The position numbers and the translations under genes are program-made. A stretch of 64,000 nucleotides of DNA from positions 241,833 through 305,832 of the forward strand of contig NZ_JAPFGB010000002.1 of the NCBI RefSeq assembly GCF_026241095.1, in the 5' to 3' direction. Origin of the DNA: Saccharopolyspora sp. NFXS83 (lineage in GTDB: Bacteria; Actinomycetota; Actinomycetes; Mycobacteriales; Pseudonocardiaceae). A model generated the notes under the pieces. The model had not been told where the DNA came from, searched no databases, and saw only the letters and a list, made by a program, of their open reading frames with translations. The first letter of the stretch is position 1. Each line of letters begins with the position of its first letter. Shown here one piece after another: positions 33,305-41,905 of the stretch.

Positions 33305-33874
33305 GTGGACGAATCGGAATCCGGCGACCTCGCCGGGGCGATCGACGTGCTGGCCGCGGAGCTGGAACTGCTCACCGGCCACCGGCCGATGCGGCGGCGG
33401 CTCGTTCCCGGTCAGGCGCACGTGCACCGGATCGCCTTGACCTGGTGCGGACGCCGGGACGAACCCGAGGTCTGCCTCCAGGTCCTCGCGCAGCGGGCCG
33501 CCGCGGGCAACGACCCCGGCTGGCTGCCGGCGGAGGCGGGCGCGCTGGCCGAGGCGGTCGACATCAAGGCCCGGACCGAGCGGTTCAAGGACCGCGACGC
33601 CGGGATCGGAGCCCGGTCCGCACGGACCGGGCCGGACTACCACCTGGTGCTGCGCGACATCGCGGGCGATCGCACTCGCACCGAGCTCGACGGCCGGTGC
33701 GCAGCGCTGGAAGCCGGCTACCTCGACGGCGCGGGCTGGATGCGCTTGTACACCGGCGGCCGGTTCGGCGAGGGGTCGTTCACCCGCGTCGTGCAGCGCG
33801 TGCGCAACGACGTGCGGACCCGGCTGGGCGACCCGGTCGAACGGCAGCCGAACCGGAACCAGGGTCTGTGCTGA
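33305..33874 (+). CDS. Hypothetical protein at head of the flavin reductase/permease operon
   Basis: 189 residues from GTG 33305. I prefer this start because GAGGAC lies about 7 nt upstream and the mapped promoter would begin transcription near 33247, downstream of the longer open frame. I do not recognise the family. The protein is soluble and charged. Its N-terminal half repeats a VLAAELELLTGHRP / RIALTWCGRR pattern, and the C-terminal half has KARTERFKDRDAG and YLDGAGWMRLYTGGRFGEGS. No signal peptide or membrane segment. A SnoaL-like gene follows 28 bp later in the same operon. Confidence 0.55.
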   Translation: MDESESGDLAGAIDVLAAELELLTGHRPMRRRLVPGQAHVHRIALTWCGRRDEPEVCLQVLAQRAAAGNDPGWLPAEAGALAEAVDIKARTERFKDRDAGIGARSARTGPDYHLVLRDIAGDRTRTELDGRCAALEAGYLDGAGWMRLYTGGRFGEGSFTRVVQRVRNDVRTRLGDPVERQPNRNQGLC

Positions 33875-33902
33875 CCCTGGCCAGGCATCGAAGGAGTGGA
33901 AC

Positions 33903-34343
33903 ATGGCCGCAGAACCCGACTCGTCGCGCAAGCGGCGGATCCGCGCAGCGTGGACCGCGTGCTGGGACCGCGGCGACGTCGACGCGCTCGACGAGCTGCT
34001 GGCCCCGGACTACGCGCGGTCCTCGGCCACCGGCGGCGCGGTCCAGGACCGCGCCGGCTTCAAGGAATCGATCCTCGCCACCCGCGACGCCTTCCCCGAC
34101 CTCACCACCGAGGTCGAGGAACTCGTGGAGGAAGGCGACCGGGTGGTGATCCGCTGGCGCAGCCGCGGCACGCACACCGCGACGTTCTTCGACGTCCCGC
34201 CCACCGGGCGCGCCGTCGAGGTCGTCGGCGTCACCTTCGCGACGTTCGCGGGCGACGTGGTGGCCGAGGAATGGGTGACGTGGGATCCGCGCCAGCTGCT
34301 GCGGGCGCTGGGCATCATCTCGATCGGGGAAGGAGTCCGATGA
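33903..34343 (+). CDS. SnoaL-like ester cyclase/NTF2-fold protein
   Basis: 146-residue SnoaL-type protein: RAAWTACWDRGDVDALDELL, a GFKESILATRDAFPDLTTEV helix-strand pair, VVIRWRSRGTHTATFFDVPP and a closing VAEEWVTWDPRQLLRALGII. This is the polyketide-cyclase-like branch in which Asp and His/Trp residues line a cone. In degradation operons such proteins often act as hydratases or isomerases; the role here is open. Its stop overlaps the flavin reductase start by 4 nt (ATGA). Confidence 0.75.
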   Translation: MAAEPDSSRKRRIRAAWTACWDRGDVDALDELLAPDYARSSATGGAVQDRAGFKESILATRDAFPDLTTEVEELVEEGDRVVIRWRSRGTHTATFFDVPPTGRAVEVVGVTFATFAGDVVAEEWVTWDPRQLLRALGIISIGEGVR

Positions 34344-34849
34344 GCACGCCGACGGACCGGGAAGTCGACCCCGCCGCGGTGCGCGAAGTGCACCGCCGCT
34401 TCGTCACCGGGGTCACCGTGGTGACCGCGATGGACGGCGACGTGCCGCGCGGGCTGGCGGTGAACGCGTTCTGCAGCGTCTCGCTGGAACCACCGGTGGT
34501 CATGGTCTGCGTGCAGACCACGTCGAGCACGTACCCGGCGCTGGTGCGCGCCGACCACCTCGGGATCAACATCCTCGCCGCCGACCAGCTCGCCGTGGCC
34601 GGGGTGTTCGCCTCCAAGAGCACCGACAAGTTCGCCCAGGTCGACTGGACGCCCGGTGCGCACGGATCGCCGCTGCTGGCGGGGTCGGCGGCGCGCGTCG
34701 AAGTGGAGATCGGCGAGCGGCTGCGCGCCGCGACCCACACGGTGTTCGTCGGCCGCATCGTCCAAGCCGAGCACCGCGACGTGGACCCGATGGTCTACCG
34801 GGCGGGGAAGTTCTTCGCGCCCACCGACATGACCCCGCTCAGTTCCTGA
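34340..34849 (+). CDS. Flavin reductase (RutF/HpaC-like)
   Basis: 169-residue flavin reductase domain protein. Motifs: RRFVTGVTVVTAMDGDVPRG, GLAVNAFCSVSLEPPVVMVC and LGINILAADQ, with HTVFVGRIVQAEHRDVDPMV and a C-terminal YRAGKFFAP. These proteins reduce FMN or FAD with NAD(P)H and hand it to a partner monooxygenase. The natural partner here is the luciferase-like monooxygenase at 31094-32224, encoded divergently under the same GntR-type regulator. ATG 34340 has GGAG 6 nt upstream. Confidence 0.85.
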   Translation: MSTPTDREVDPAAVREVHRRFVTGVTVVTAMDGDVPRGLAVNAFCSVSLEPPVVMVCVQTTSSTYPALVRADHLGINILAADQLAVAGVFASKSTDKFAQVDWTPGAHGSPLLAGSAARVEVEIGERLRAATHTVFVGRIVQAEHRDVDPMVYRAGKFFAPTDMTPLSS

Positions 34850-34865
34850 CCGCACTGGAGAGACC

Positions 34866-36296
34866 ATGACGCACGAGTCAGCGCCGACTCCGCAGCCCGC
34901 CTACGGCGAATCGGTCACGACGGTCGAGCCCTTCGGGGTCGACCACATCCCCGACGCCGAACGCCACGGCAAGCCGAGTTCCCAGTTCTTCGTCTGGTTC
35001 GCGGCGAACCTCAACTTCCCGATCATGATGCTCGGGTTCAACGCCATCGCCCTCGGGCTCAGCTTCACCGCCGCGGTCACCGCGGTCGCCGCCGGTGCCG
35101 CCGCGGGGTCGCTGCTGATGGCCACGATGTCCCGGATGGGCGTGCGGCTGGGCGTGCCGCAGCAGATCCAGGCTCGCGGTCCGCTCGGGTTCCTCGGCAA
35201 CTTCATCCCGGTCGCCTACATCAACGTCTTCGCCGGGGTCGGGTGGGCGTCGGTCACCGTGATCCTCGGCGGCAAGGCCATCGCCGAGCTGCTTCCCGTC
35301 CCGTTCTGGGTGGGATCGCTGCTGCTGACCCTGGTCCAGCTGGTCGTGGCGATCTACGGCTACAACATGATCCACTACCTGGAGCGGATCCTCGCGTTCG
35401 TGCTGCTCGCGCTGTTCCTGCTCATCACGGTGGTCGCGCTGGCGCGCGGCGCGGGCACGTTCCAGGCCGACACCGCCGCGGACGGCTACGTCGGCGGCTG
35501 GGGCGGGTGGATCACCTTCGCCGGGGCGTTCTTCGCGTTCCTGGTCGCCTGGTCGCCGTTCGCCTCCGACTACTCCCGCTACCTGCCTGACACCCGGCGC
35601 AGCGGCAAGCTCACCGCGCTGTTCACCGGGCTCGGCACGTTCATCACCGTGTTCTGGCTGGGCGTGGTCGGCGCGCTGCTGGCCAACAGCGCGACCACGA
35701 GCGACTCGATCGCCGCGCTGCACCAGCTGACCGGGCCGTTCGCGGTGCCCGCGCTGGCGGCGGTGATCCTCTCCGCGCTGTCGCAGAACTTCCTCAACGT
35801 CTACGGCGGCGCGATCTCGCTGCAGACGCTCCGGGTGCCGCTGACCCGGCCGCAGGGCGTGGCGCTGATCTGCGTGCTCGGCTTCCTGATCAGCCTGTGG
35901 GGCGAGACCGGGATCGAAGCGAAGTTCGAGGTCTTCCTGAGCTTGACCGCGTACTTCATCGCGCCGTTCGCGGCGGTGCTGCTGCTGGACTACTACGTGG
36001 GCGGCCGGTCCGACCGCACCCGCATCGGCGAGCTCTACGACCGCACCCGCGTCGTGGGCTGGGGCTTCGTGGCCTGGGCCGCCGGTGTCGTGGTCTCGGT
36101 GCCGTTCTGGCACTCGCACCTCTACACCGGTCCGGTGGCCGCCGCGCACCCGGAGTGGGGCGACCTGGGCAACTTCGTCGGGGCCGCGGTGGCCGCCGCC
36201 GCGTACCTGGCCACCTACCGCCTGCCGTACCTGTGGGTCCGGCCGTCGGCGCCGCGCACCGGCGACGAGGTGGACGTCTCGCTCGGCCGCGAGTAG
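34866..36296 (+). CDS. NCS1-family purine/cytosine permease-like transporter
   Basis: 476-residue integral membrane protein of the nucleobase:cation symporter-1 family with about 12 hydrophobic segments. Recognisable pieces: a soluble N-terminus GVDHIPDAERHGKPSSQFFV, ANLNFPIMMLGFNAIALGL, QARGPLGFLGNFIPVAYINV and AWSPFASDYSRYLPD, the last being the family hallmark. Family substrates are cytosine, purines, hydantoins, allantoin and thiamine precursors, so a nitrogen heterocycle is the likely cargo. It lies 16 bp after the flavin reductase. Confidence 0.85.
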   Translation: MTHESAPTPQPAYGESVTTVEPFGVDHIPDAERHGKPSSQFFVWFAANLNFPIMMLGFNAIALGLSFTAAVTAVAAGAAAGSLLMATMSRMGVRLGVPQQIQARGPLGFLGNFIPVAYINVFAGVGWASVTVILGGKAIAELLPVPFWVGSLLLTLVQLVVAIYGYNMIHYLERILAFVLLALFLLITVVALARGAGTFQADTAADGYVGGWGGWITFAGAFFAFLVAWSPFASDYSRYLPDTRRSGKLTALFTGLGTFITVFWLGVVGALLANSATTSDSIAALHQLTGPFAVPALAAVILSALSQNFLNVYGGAISLQTLRVPLTRPQGVALICVLGFLISLWGETGIEAKFEVFLSLTAYFIAPFAAVLLLDYYVGGRSDRTRIGELYDRTRVVGWGFVAWAAGVVVSVPFWHSHLYTGPVAAAHPEWGDLGNFVGAAVAAAAYLATYRLPYLWVRPSAPRTGDEVDVSLGRE

Positions 36297-36432
36297 CAGA
36301 GTGGCGGGCCGGTCCATCGGATCGACCCGCTCCGACGGCCGGATTCGGCCGCACGACGGGGAATTCGTTCCTCTCGCGGATCCGGCCGCACGATCGGGAA
36401 TCCCGCACGACCGCAGGGAAGAGGAGCTCCGC

Positions 36433-37482
36433 TTGACCACCATCGAGGCCCCGGCGCGCACCGGCACCGCCGAACCGGTGCCCGCGGCGCTCGCCGAGCT
36501 GGCCGCCGGACGACCGGTCGTCGTGCTCGACGACCGGGAGGCGCACCTGGTGTTCGCCGCCGCGCACGCCACCGCCCGGCTCGTCGCGTTCGCGGTCCGG
36601 CACACCTCGGGCCTGCTGCGCGCGGCGATCAGCGCCGAGCGCGCCGACGAACTCCGCCTGCCCCCGATGACGAGCGCCGACGACCGGCGGGGCGGCGCGG
36701 TGCACGCGGTCGCGGTCGACGCGGTCGCGGGCGTCACCACCGGGATCTCCGCGGCCGACCGGGCGCGCACGATCACCGCGCTGGCCGAGCCGCGGACCGC
36801 GCCGGACGACCTCGCCCGCCCCGGCCACGTGGTCCCGCTGCGGGTGGGCTCCCACGGGGTGCTCGCCCACCGGGGTCCCGCGGAGGCCGCCGCGGATCTG
36901 GCCGCGCTGGCCGGGCTGTCCCGCGCAGGAGCGTTCGACCAGCTCATCGGCCTCGACGACCCGACCCTCTTGGCCCCGGCCGCCGAAGCCCGGGCGTTCG
37001 CGCGGGAGCACGGGCTCGCGGTGCTCTCGATCGACGACGTCGTGGCGCACCGGATGCGGCGGGACGGCGTGGTGCGGCGGTGCGCCGAAGCGCGGCTGCC
37101 GCTGGCAGCGGGCACCTTCCGCGCCGTCGGCTACCGCAGCCTGCTCGACGAGCACGAGCACCTCGCCCTCGTGCAGGGCTGGCCCGAGGGGAGCTCACCG
37201 GTCCACGTGCACCGCGAATGCGCGCTCAGCGCCGTGCCGGGCGCGGCGCACTGCGGCTGCCGCCGCCGTCTGGACATCGCGCTGGAGGACTGCGCCCGGC
37301 GAGGGGAAGGGATCGTGGTGCTCGTCCGAGGCGACATGACCTCCGGAACCTGCCCGGCCACCGACCCGCGCGGGCAGCACCTGGCGGACCTCCTCGCGGA
37401 GGCGATCACCACCGACCTGCGCTCCTCCGACCGCCCTACGTCCGCAGGCCGGACGGGCGTCTACGCTCGTGGGCATGCTTGA
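36433..37482 (+). CDS. Degenerate RibB-RibA-like protein (DHBP synthase with truncated GTP cyclohydrolase II)
   Basis: 349 residues from TTG 36433 (GAGGAG 6 nt upstream). Residues about 15-215 match 3,4-dihydroxy-2-butanone-4-phosphate synthase: [39 protein letters not shown] and [11 protein letters not shown]. The conserved acidic loop (normally DRENEGDL) is reduced to DDREAHLVF. The rest begins as GTP cyclohydrolase [39 protein letters not shown] with the three zinc Cys, and [15 protein letters not shown]. It stops about 80 residues early, without the GTP-binding C-terminal part. Probably not a full riboflavin enzyme; perhaps a specialised flavin-related paralogue serving the adjacent monooxygenase. 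Overlaps thyA by 8 nt. Confidence 0.75.
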   Translation: MTTIEAPARTGTAEPVPAALAELAAGRPVVVLDDREAHLVFAAAHATARLVAFAVRHTSGLLRAAISAERADELRLPPMTSADDRRGGAVHAVAVDAVAGVTTGISAADRARTITALAEPRTAPDDLARPGHVVPLRVGSHGVLAHRGPAEAAADLAALAGLSRAGAFDQLIGLDDPTLLAPAAEARAFAREHGLAVLSIDDVVAHRMRRDGVVRRCAEARLPLAAGTFRAVGYRSLLDEHEHLALVQGWPEGSSPVHVHRECALSAVPGAAHCGCRRRLDIALEDCARRGEGIVVLVRGDMTSGTCPATDPRGQHLADLLAEAITTDLRSSDRPTSAGRTGVYARGHA

Positions 37483-38272
37483 TGCGCAGTACGAAGACCT
37501 GCTCCGCCACGTGCTCGACACGGGTTCCCGCAAGGACGACCGGACCGGCACCGGAACGCGATCGATCTTCGGTCACCAGCTGCGCTACCGGCTCTCCGAC
37601 GGCTTCCCGCTGATCACGACGAAGAAGGTCCACTTCCGCTCCGTCGGCTACGAGCTCCTGTGGTTCCTGCGCGGCGACTCGAACGTCGGCTGGCTGCGGG
37701 AGAACGGCGTCACGATCTGGGACGAGTGGGCCGCGCCCGACGGCGACCTCGGCCCGATCTACGGCGTGCAGTGGCGGTCGTGGCCGACCCCGGACGGCGA
37801 GCACATCGACCAGCTCAGCGAGGTGCTGCGCACCCTGCGCGAGAATCCCGACTCCCGGCGGATCATCGTGTCCGCGTGGAACGTCGCGGACATCCCGCGG
37901 ATGGCGCTGCCGCCGTGCCACGCCTTCTTCCAGTTCTACGTCGCCGACGGCAAGCTGTCCTGCCAGCTCTACCAGCGCAGCGCGGACCTGTTCCTCGGCG
38001 TGCCGTTCAACATCGCCAGCTACGCGCTGCTGACGCACATGATGGCCGCGCAGGCGGGCCTGGAGGTCGGCGACTTCATCTGGACCGGCGGCGACTGCCA
38101 CATCTACGACAACCACGAGGAGCAGGTCCGCAAGCAGCTCTCCCGCGAGCCGCGGCCGTTCCCCGAGCTGACCTTGCGGCCCGCGGACAGCCTTTTCGAC
38201 TACACCTACGAGCACTTCCTGGTCGACGGCTACGACCCGCACCCCGGCATCAAGGCGCCGGTGGCGGTGTGA
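37475..38272 (+). CDS. thyA: Thymidylate synthase
   Basis: 265-residue ThyA. It converts dUMP to dTMP with methylenetetrahydrofolate. Hallmarks: [18 protein letters not shown], the catalytic Cys in [14 protein letters not shown], dUMP-binding [20 protein letters not shown], and [11 protein letters not shown]. Full length for the family. ATG 37475 is preferred; GTG 37469 would add two residues. The start lies within the last codons of the RibBA-like gene and its stop overlaps folA, so the three are translationally coupled. Confidence 0.95.
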   Translation: MLDAQYEDLLRHVLDTGSRKDDRTGTGTRSIFGHQLRYRLSDGFPLITTKKVHFRSVGYELLWFLRGDSNVGWLRENGVTIWDEWAAPDGDLGPIYGVQWRSWPTPDGEHIDQLSEVLRTLRENPDSRRIIVSAWNVADIPRMALPPCHAFFQFYVADGKLSCQLYQRSADLFLGVPFNIASYALLTHMMAAQAGLEVGDFIWTGGDCHIYDNHEEQVRKQLSREPRPFPELTLRPADSLFDYTYEHFLVDGYDPHPGIKAPVAV

Positions 38273-38727
38273 TCGGGCTCGTCTGGGCCCAGTCGGCCAA
38301 CGGCGTCATCGGCCGCGACGGCACGATGCCGTGGCACCTGCCCGAGGACCTCAAGCACTTCCGCTCGGTGACCTCGGGCGCGACCGTGCTGATGGGCCGC
38401 CGCACGTGGGAGTCGCTGCCGCCGCGGTTCCGGCCGCTGCCGGGCAGGCGCAACCTCGTGCTCTCGCGCACGCCGCAGGACGGCGCCGAGACCTACCCCG
38501 ACCTGCGGCAGGCCCTCGACGCGGCCGACGGAGACGTGTGGATCATCGGCGGTGCGGCCGTGTACCAGGCGGCGCTGCCGTTCGCGGACCGCATCGTCGT
38601 CACCGAGATCCGGGAACTCTTCGACGGCGACACCCGGGCCCCCGAGGTGGACCGCGCCCCGGACTCCACCGGCGAGTGGCAGGAATCCTCCACCGGCCTC
38701 CACTACCGCTTCCTGACCTGGGGCTGA
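38269..38727 (+). CDS. folA: Dihydrofolate reductase
   Basis: 152-residue DHFR that regenerates tetrahydrofolate after ThyA. Family pattern: [34 protein letters not shown] (acidic active-site residue in LPEDL), [21 protein letters not shown] and the NADPH-binding [17 protein letters not shown] 38269 overlaps the thyA stop (GTGTGA), the usual thyA-folA arrangement in actinomycetes. Convergent with the IclR gene 23 bp on. Confidence 0.95.
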   Translation: MIGLVWAQSANGVIGRDGTMPWHLPEDLKHFRSVTSGATVLMGRRTWESLPPRFRPLPGRRNLVLSRTPQDGAETYPDLRQALDAADGDVWIIGGAAVYQAALPFADRIVVTEIRELFDGDTRAPEVDRAPDSTGEWQESSTGLHYRFLTWG

Positions 38728-38750
38728 CGCGGAGGCCGCCCGGTGAACGC

Positions 38751-39545
38751 CTAGATCCGGGCCGCGTTCAGGGTGGCGCTGAGGCGCCGGGCCGCGGCGC
38801 GGACCGCTTCGGCCCGGTCGTCCCCGGCCTCGCCCGCGAAGTCGTCGCTGTGGCCGCCGAGGCTGATCGTGCCGATCAGGGATTCGCCGGAGCCGAGCAC
38901 GGGGGCGGCCACGGCTGAGACGCCGTGCAGGTAGTCGTTGCGGCTGCGGGCGATCCCTTCGGCTCGCGCCCGGTCCAGGTGCTCGGCGAACTCCGCAGGG
39001 TCGACCACGGTCGCACCGGTGAAGGCGGGCAGCGGTTCCCGCAGGACTCGCCGCCGCAGTTCGGGGTCGAACGCGACCATCGCCACCGGTGCCGCCGCGG
39101 CGTGGAAGGGCAGGACCGACCCGATGGCGACGGCGGCCAGCACCATCGGCTTGCCGCCCTCGACCCGGTCGATGCACACGGCCCCGGCGCCGGAGGGGAC
39201 CATCAGGAACGCCGTGTCGCCGAACCGCCCGGCCAGCGCCTCCAGCTCCGGCCGCGCCTCGGTGCGCAGGTCGAACCCGGCGAGCGCGGCGGCGCCGATG
39301 GTGAACACCGGCATCCGGACGCGGTAGGCGCCGCTGTGGTCCCGGTGCATCCAGCCGGCTTCGACGAACGAGCTCATCAGCCGGTGCACGGTCGGCTTGT
39401 TCAGCCCGCTGGCGACCGTGAGCTCGGCCAGCGTGATCACCGGCCGTTGCGCGCTGAAGTGGCCGAGCAGCTGGCAGGCGCGCAGCACCGAGCCGACCGT
39501 CTCCCGCCCGGCGCCGTCTTCGGCAGCCTCGTGTCCCACCGTCAC
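38751..39545 (-). CDS. IclR-family transcriptional regulator
   Basis: 264-residue regulator. The N-terminal winged helix reads GSVLRACQLLGHFSAQRPVI, LAELTVASGLNKPTVHRLMS, followed by the effector domain with MVPSGAGAVCIDRVEGGKPM, LPFHAAAAPVAMVAF and a C-terminal GVSAVAAPVLGSGESLIGTI. Start is GTG 39545. It diverges from the lyase/dehydratase/transport operon and is its probable regulator; candidate operator sequence lies at 39721-39737. Confidence 0.85.
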   Translation of the reverse strand: MTVGHEAAEDGAGRETVGSVLRACQLLGHFSAQRPVITLAELTVASGLNKPTVHRLMSSFVEAGWMHRDHSGAYRVRMPVFTIGAAALAGFDLRTEARPELEALAGRFGDTAFLMVPSGAGAVCIDRVEGGKPMVLAAVAIGSVLPFHAAAAPVAMVAFDPELRRRVLREPLPAFTGATVVDPAEFAEHLDRARAEGIARSRNDYLHGVSAVAAPVLGSGESLIGTISLGGHSDDFAGEAGDDRAEAVRAAARRLSATLNAARI

Positions 39546-39610
39546 CTCACCCGTCGCGTCTGTGGCACGACCAGGCTAACGAGTCCTCGCAGCCTGATCC
39601 TTCGATCAAC

Positions 39611-39633
39611 GTCTCGTCAGCGGCGGAGCCGCC
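39611..39633. repeat. Dispersed palindromic repeat, copy A
   Basis: GTCTCGTCAGCGGCGGAGCC followed by GCC shares the core of the copies at 45618-45653, 51332-51367 and 54255-54290. The hairpin core is GGCGG-AG-CCGCC (39622-39633). It lies between the IclR gene and the lyase promoter. Confidence 0.5.
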
Positions 39634-39691
39634 ACCTCGCCCGACGCGCGAGCCGTGGACGGGCCGCCAGCGACCTCGTGGCGCCGATTGC

Positions 39692-39737
39692 TTGACATGT
39701 CCCGACCCCCTCGCGCAAAGTTTCGTAACGCGTTTCG
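39692..39737 (+). promoter_or_regulatory. Promoter/operator region of the lyase operon
   Basis: TTGACA (39692-39697) is a perfect -35 element; the -10 about 18 nt on (near 39716) is weak, as expected for an activated promoter. Immediately downstream the palindrome AACGCGTT (39727-39734) is embedded between direct repeats TTTCG (39721-39725 and 39733-39737). This is a candidate binding site for the divergent IclR regulator. Confidence 0.45.
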
Positions 39738-39763
39738 GATCACGATACACAAGGGAGTGGTCA

Positions 39764-40627
39764 GTGGATCTGCGCGAGATGATCAACGAAGGACTCGTCC
39801 AGGCACCCGGTGTCTGGGACGGGCTCACCGCACGGTTGGCGGAGCAGGCGGGCTTCCCGGCGCTGTGCGCGTCCGGGTTCGCGATCTCCGCGGCGCTGGG
39901 CTATCCGGACGCCGAGCTCTACACGATGTCGGAGAACCTGCAGGCGGTCCGCACGATCCGCGAGGCCAGCCCGCTGCCCGTCATCGCCGACATCGACACC
40001 GGCTACGGCAACGCCGTCAACGCCGCCCGGACCGCGCGCCGGTTCGCGGACGCCGGGGTCGCCGCCGTCTTCATGGAGGACCAGCGCTCGCCGAAGCGCT
40101 GCCCGCTCATCCCCGGTGCCGAGCTCGAACTGCTCGACCTGCCCGAGGCCACCGGCAAGATCCGCGCCGTGCGCGACGCGGCGCGCGCCACGGGGATGCT
40201 CGTCATCGCCCGCACCGACGCCAAGGGTGACGAGGCGCTGCGCCGCGCCGAGGCCTACGCGGCGGCGGGCGCGGACCTGATCATGCCGGTCACCAAGACG
40301 TTCTCCAGCACCGAGGAATGGCGGCGCTGCCACGAGGTCGCGGGCGTCCCGCTGATGGCGACGCTGACCGCCTCGGCGTGGACCGAGCGGGAGTTCACCC
40401 CCGAGGTGATGGAGCAGATCGGCGTCCGGATCGCCCTGCTGCCCACCCAGGTGCTGATGGCGGTGACCGGTGCCGCGCAGGAATCCCTGCGCAGGCTGGC
40501 CTCCGGTGAACCCCCGGCGCAGGTCAGCGCCGACGCCACCGCGCACCACGAATTCGTCGAGCTCATCGGCATGCCGGAGATCGAGCGGCAGCAGCGCTCG
40601 TACCTGCCCGCCGCCGAAACGGCCTGA
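39764..40627 (+). CDS. Isocitrate lyase/PEP mutase-superfamily C-C lyase (methylisocitrate/dimethylmalate lyase-like)
   Basis: 287-residue TIM-barrel lyase. Motifs: QAPGVWDGLTARLAEQAGFP, SGFAISAALGYPD, VIADIDTGYGNAVNAARTAR (metal-binding Asp residues) and AVFMEDQRSPKRCPLIPG. The catalytic loop reads KRCP where methylisocitrate and dimethylmalate lyases have KRCGH, so the His is missing and specificity may differ. The family cleaves 2-hydroxy-dicarboxylates or -tricarboxylates to pyruvate (or glyoxylate) plus a second acid. GTG 39764 has GGGAG 6 nt upstream. Next come aconitase-type dehydratase subunits, which would feed it hydroxy acids. Confidence 0.75.
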   Translation: MDLREMINEGLVQAPGVWDGLTARLAEQAGFPALCASGFAISAALGYPDAELYTMSENLQAVRTIREASPLPVIADIDTGYGNAVNAARTARRFADAGVAAVFMEDQRSPKRCPLIPGAELELLDLPEATGKIRAVRDAARATGMLVIARTDAKGDEALRRAEAYAAAGADLIMPVTKTFSSTEEWRRCHEVAGVPLMATLTASAWTEREFTPEVMEQIGVRIALLPTQVLMAVTGAAQESLRRLASGEPPAQVSADATAHHEFVELIGMPEIERQQRSYLPAAETA

Positions 40628-40636
40628 AGGAGCGCC

Positions 40637-41905
40637 ATGCCGAGCACGATCACCGAGAAGATCCTGGCCAGGGCCGCGGGCGTCGCCTCCGTTGAGGCGG
40701 GCGAGAACCTGCCGGTGCGGCCGGACTACATGATCGCCTACGACTTCCCCGGCTACACCGACGTGATGTTCCGGCAGATGCACGACGACTTCGGCATCCG
40801 CGAGCTCGCCGAGCCGGAGCGCTACCTCGTGTTCATCGACCACATGCTCACCAAGGGCACCGACAAGGAGCAGGAGGTCCACCAGGTCACCCGCGACTGG
40901 TGCGAGTTCTACGGCATCCCGCTGCACGAGGCCCAGGGCATCGGGCACCAGGTGATGGCCGAGCTGGGCTATGCGCTGCCGGGCAACTTCCTGATCCACT
41001 TCGACGGTCACATCTCCGGCGCGGGCGCGTTCGGCGCGCTGGGCTGGGGCGTGCGCCGGGACCTGCTGGAGGCGTGGGTATCCGGGCGGATCCACCTCGA
41101 CGTTCCCCGCACCACCCGCTTCGAGCTGACCGGCGAGTTCGCGCCCGGCGTCGACAGCAGGGACCTGGTGCACCACATCATCGGCGAGTTCGGCGCCGAC
41201 GGGTGCGCGCACCAGGTGATGGAGTTCGCCGGGCCGGGCGCGCGGTCGATGTCCATCGACCGCAGGCAGGGCTTGTGCGGGATGGCGATGTTCACCGGGG
41301 CGGTGTCGGCGGTGTTCGAGCCCGACGAGGCCGCGCTGTCCTACGCGCGCCGGGTCGCGGCGGCGGACTTCACCCCGCAGCTGCCCGACCCCGGCGCCGA
41401 CTACGCGGCCGTGCACACCATCGACCTGTCGGCGCTGCGACCACAGGTGGTGCTGCCCGGTTCGGCCCGCTCGGCCAACACCCGCGGCGCCGCCGAGCTG
41501 TCCGGCACTCCCGTCACCAAGGCCTTCATCGGTTCCTGCGCCAGCGGGCGGATCGAGGACATCCGGGCCGCGGCCCTGGTGCTGGACGGGCGGCAGGTCG
41601 GGCCGGGGGTGGAGCTCAACGTCGTGCCGACCTCCGACGCCGTGCACCGCCAGGCCGAGGACGAGGGGCTGCTCGACGTGCTGCGGGCCGCGGGCGCGCA
41701 GATCGCCCGCTCCAGCTGCGACTTCTGCTTCGGCTACCAGAAACCGCTGCAACCGGACGAGAACTGCATCTCCACCGGCGTCCTCAACATCTCCGGCCGG
41801 ATGGGCAGCACCGAGGCGAACATCTACATGGGCTCGGCGTACACGGTGGCGGCTAGCGCCGTCGCGGGCACCATCACCTCGGCGGAGGAGGTGACGCGGT
41901 CATGA
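40637..41905 (+). CDS. Aconitase-superfamily dehydratase, large subunit (LeuC/DmdA-like)
   Basis: 422-residue LeuC-type subunit. N-terminal TITEKILARAAG is typical. The 4Fe-4S cysteines are visible in IGSCASGRIEDIR and in SSCDFCFGYQKP, giving the three-Cys pattern. DHMLTKGTDKE, GIPLHEAQGIGHQVMAE and GHISGAGAFGALGWG are active-site regions; KGTDKE replaces the TPD-type motif of true isopropylmalate isomerases. That suggests another substrate, such as citraconate or dimethylmaleate. Its stop overlaps the small subunit start by 4 nt. Confidence 0.8.
   Translation: MPSTITEKILARAAGVASVEAGENLPVRPDYMIAYDFPGYTDVMFRQMHDDFGIRELAEPERYLVFIDHMLTKGTDKEQEVHQVTRDWCEFYGIPLHEAQGIGHQVMAELGYALPGNFLIHFDGHISGAGAFGALGWGVRRDLLEAWVSGRIHLDVPRTTRFELTGEFAPGVDSRDLVHHIIGEFGADGCAHQVMEFAGPGARSMSIDRRQGLCGMAMFTGAVSAVFEPDEAALSYARRVAAADFTPQLPDPGADYAAVHTIDLSALRPQVVLPGSARSANTRGAAELSGTPVTKAFIGSCASGRIEDIRAAALVLDGRQVGPGVELNVVPTSDAVHRQAEDEGLLDVLRAAGAQIARSSCDFCFGYQKPLQPDENCISTGVLNISGRMGSTEANIYMGSAYTVAASAVAGTITSAEEVTRS

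Noticed and set aside
36433-37482. Calling the RibB-RibA-like gene a normal bifunctional riboflavin enzyme (ribBA)
   Set aside because: The acidic loop of RibB is degraded and the RibA domain lacks its C-terminal third, so full activity is not supported.
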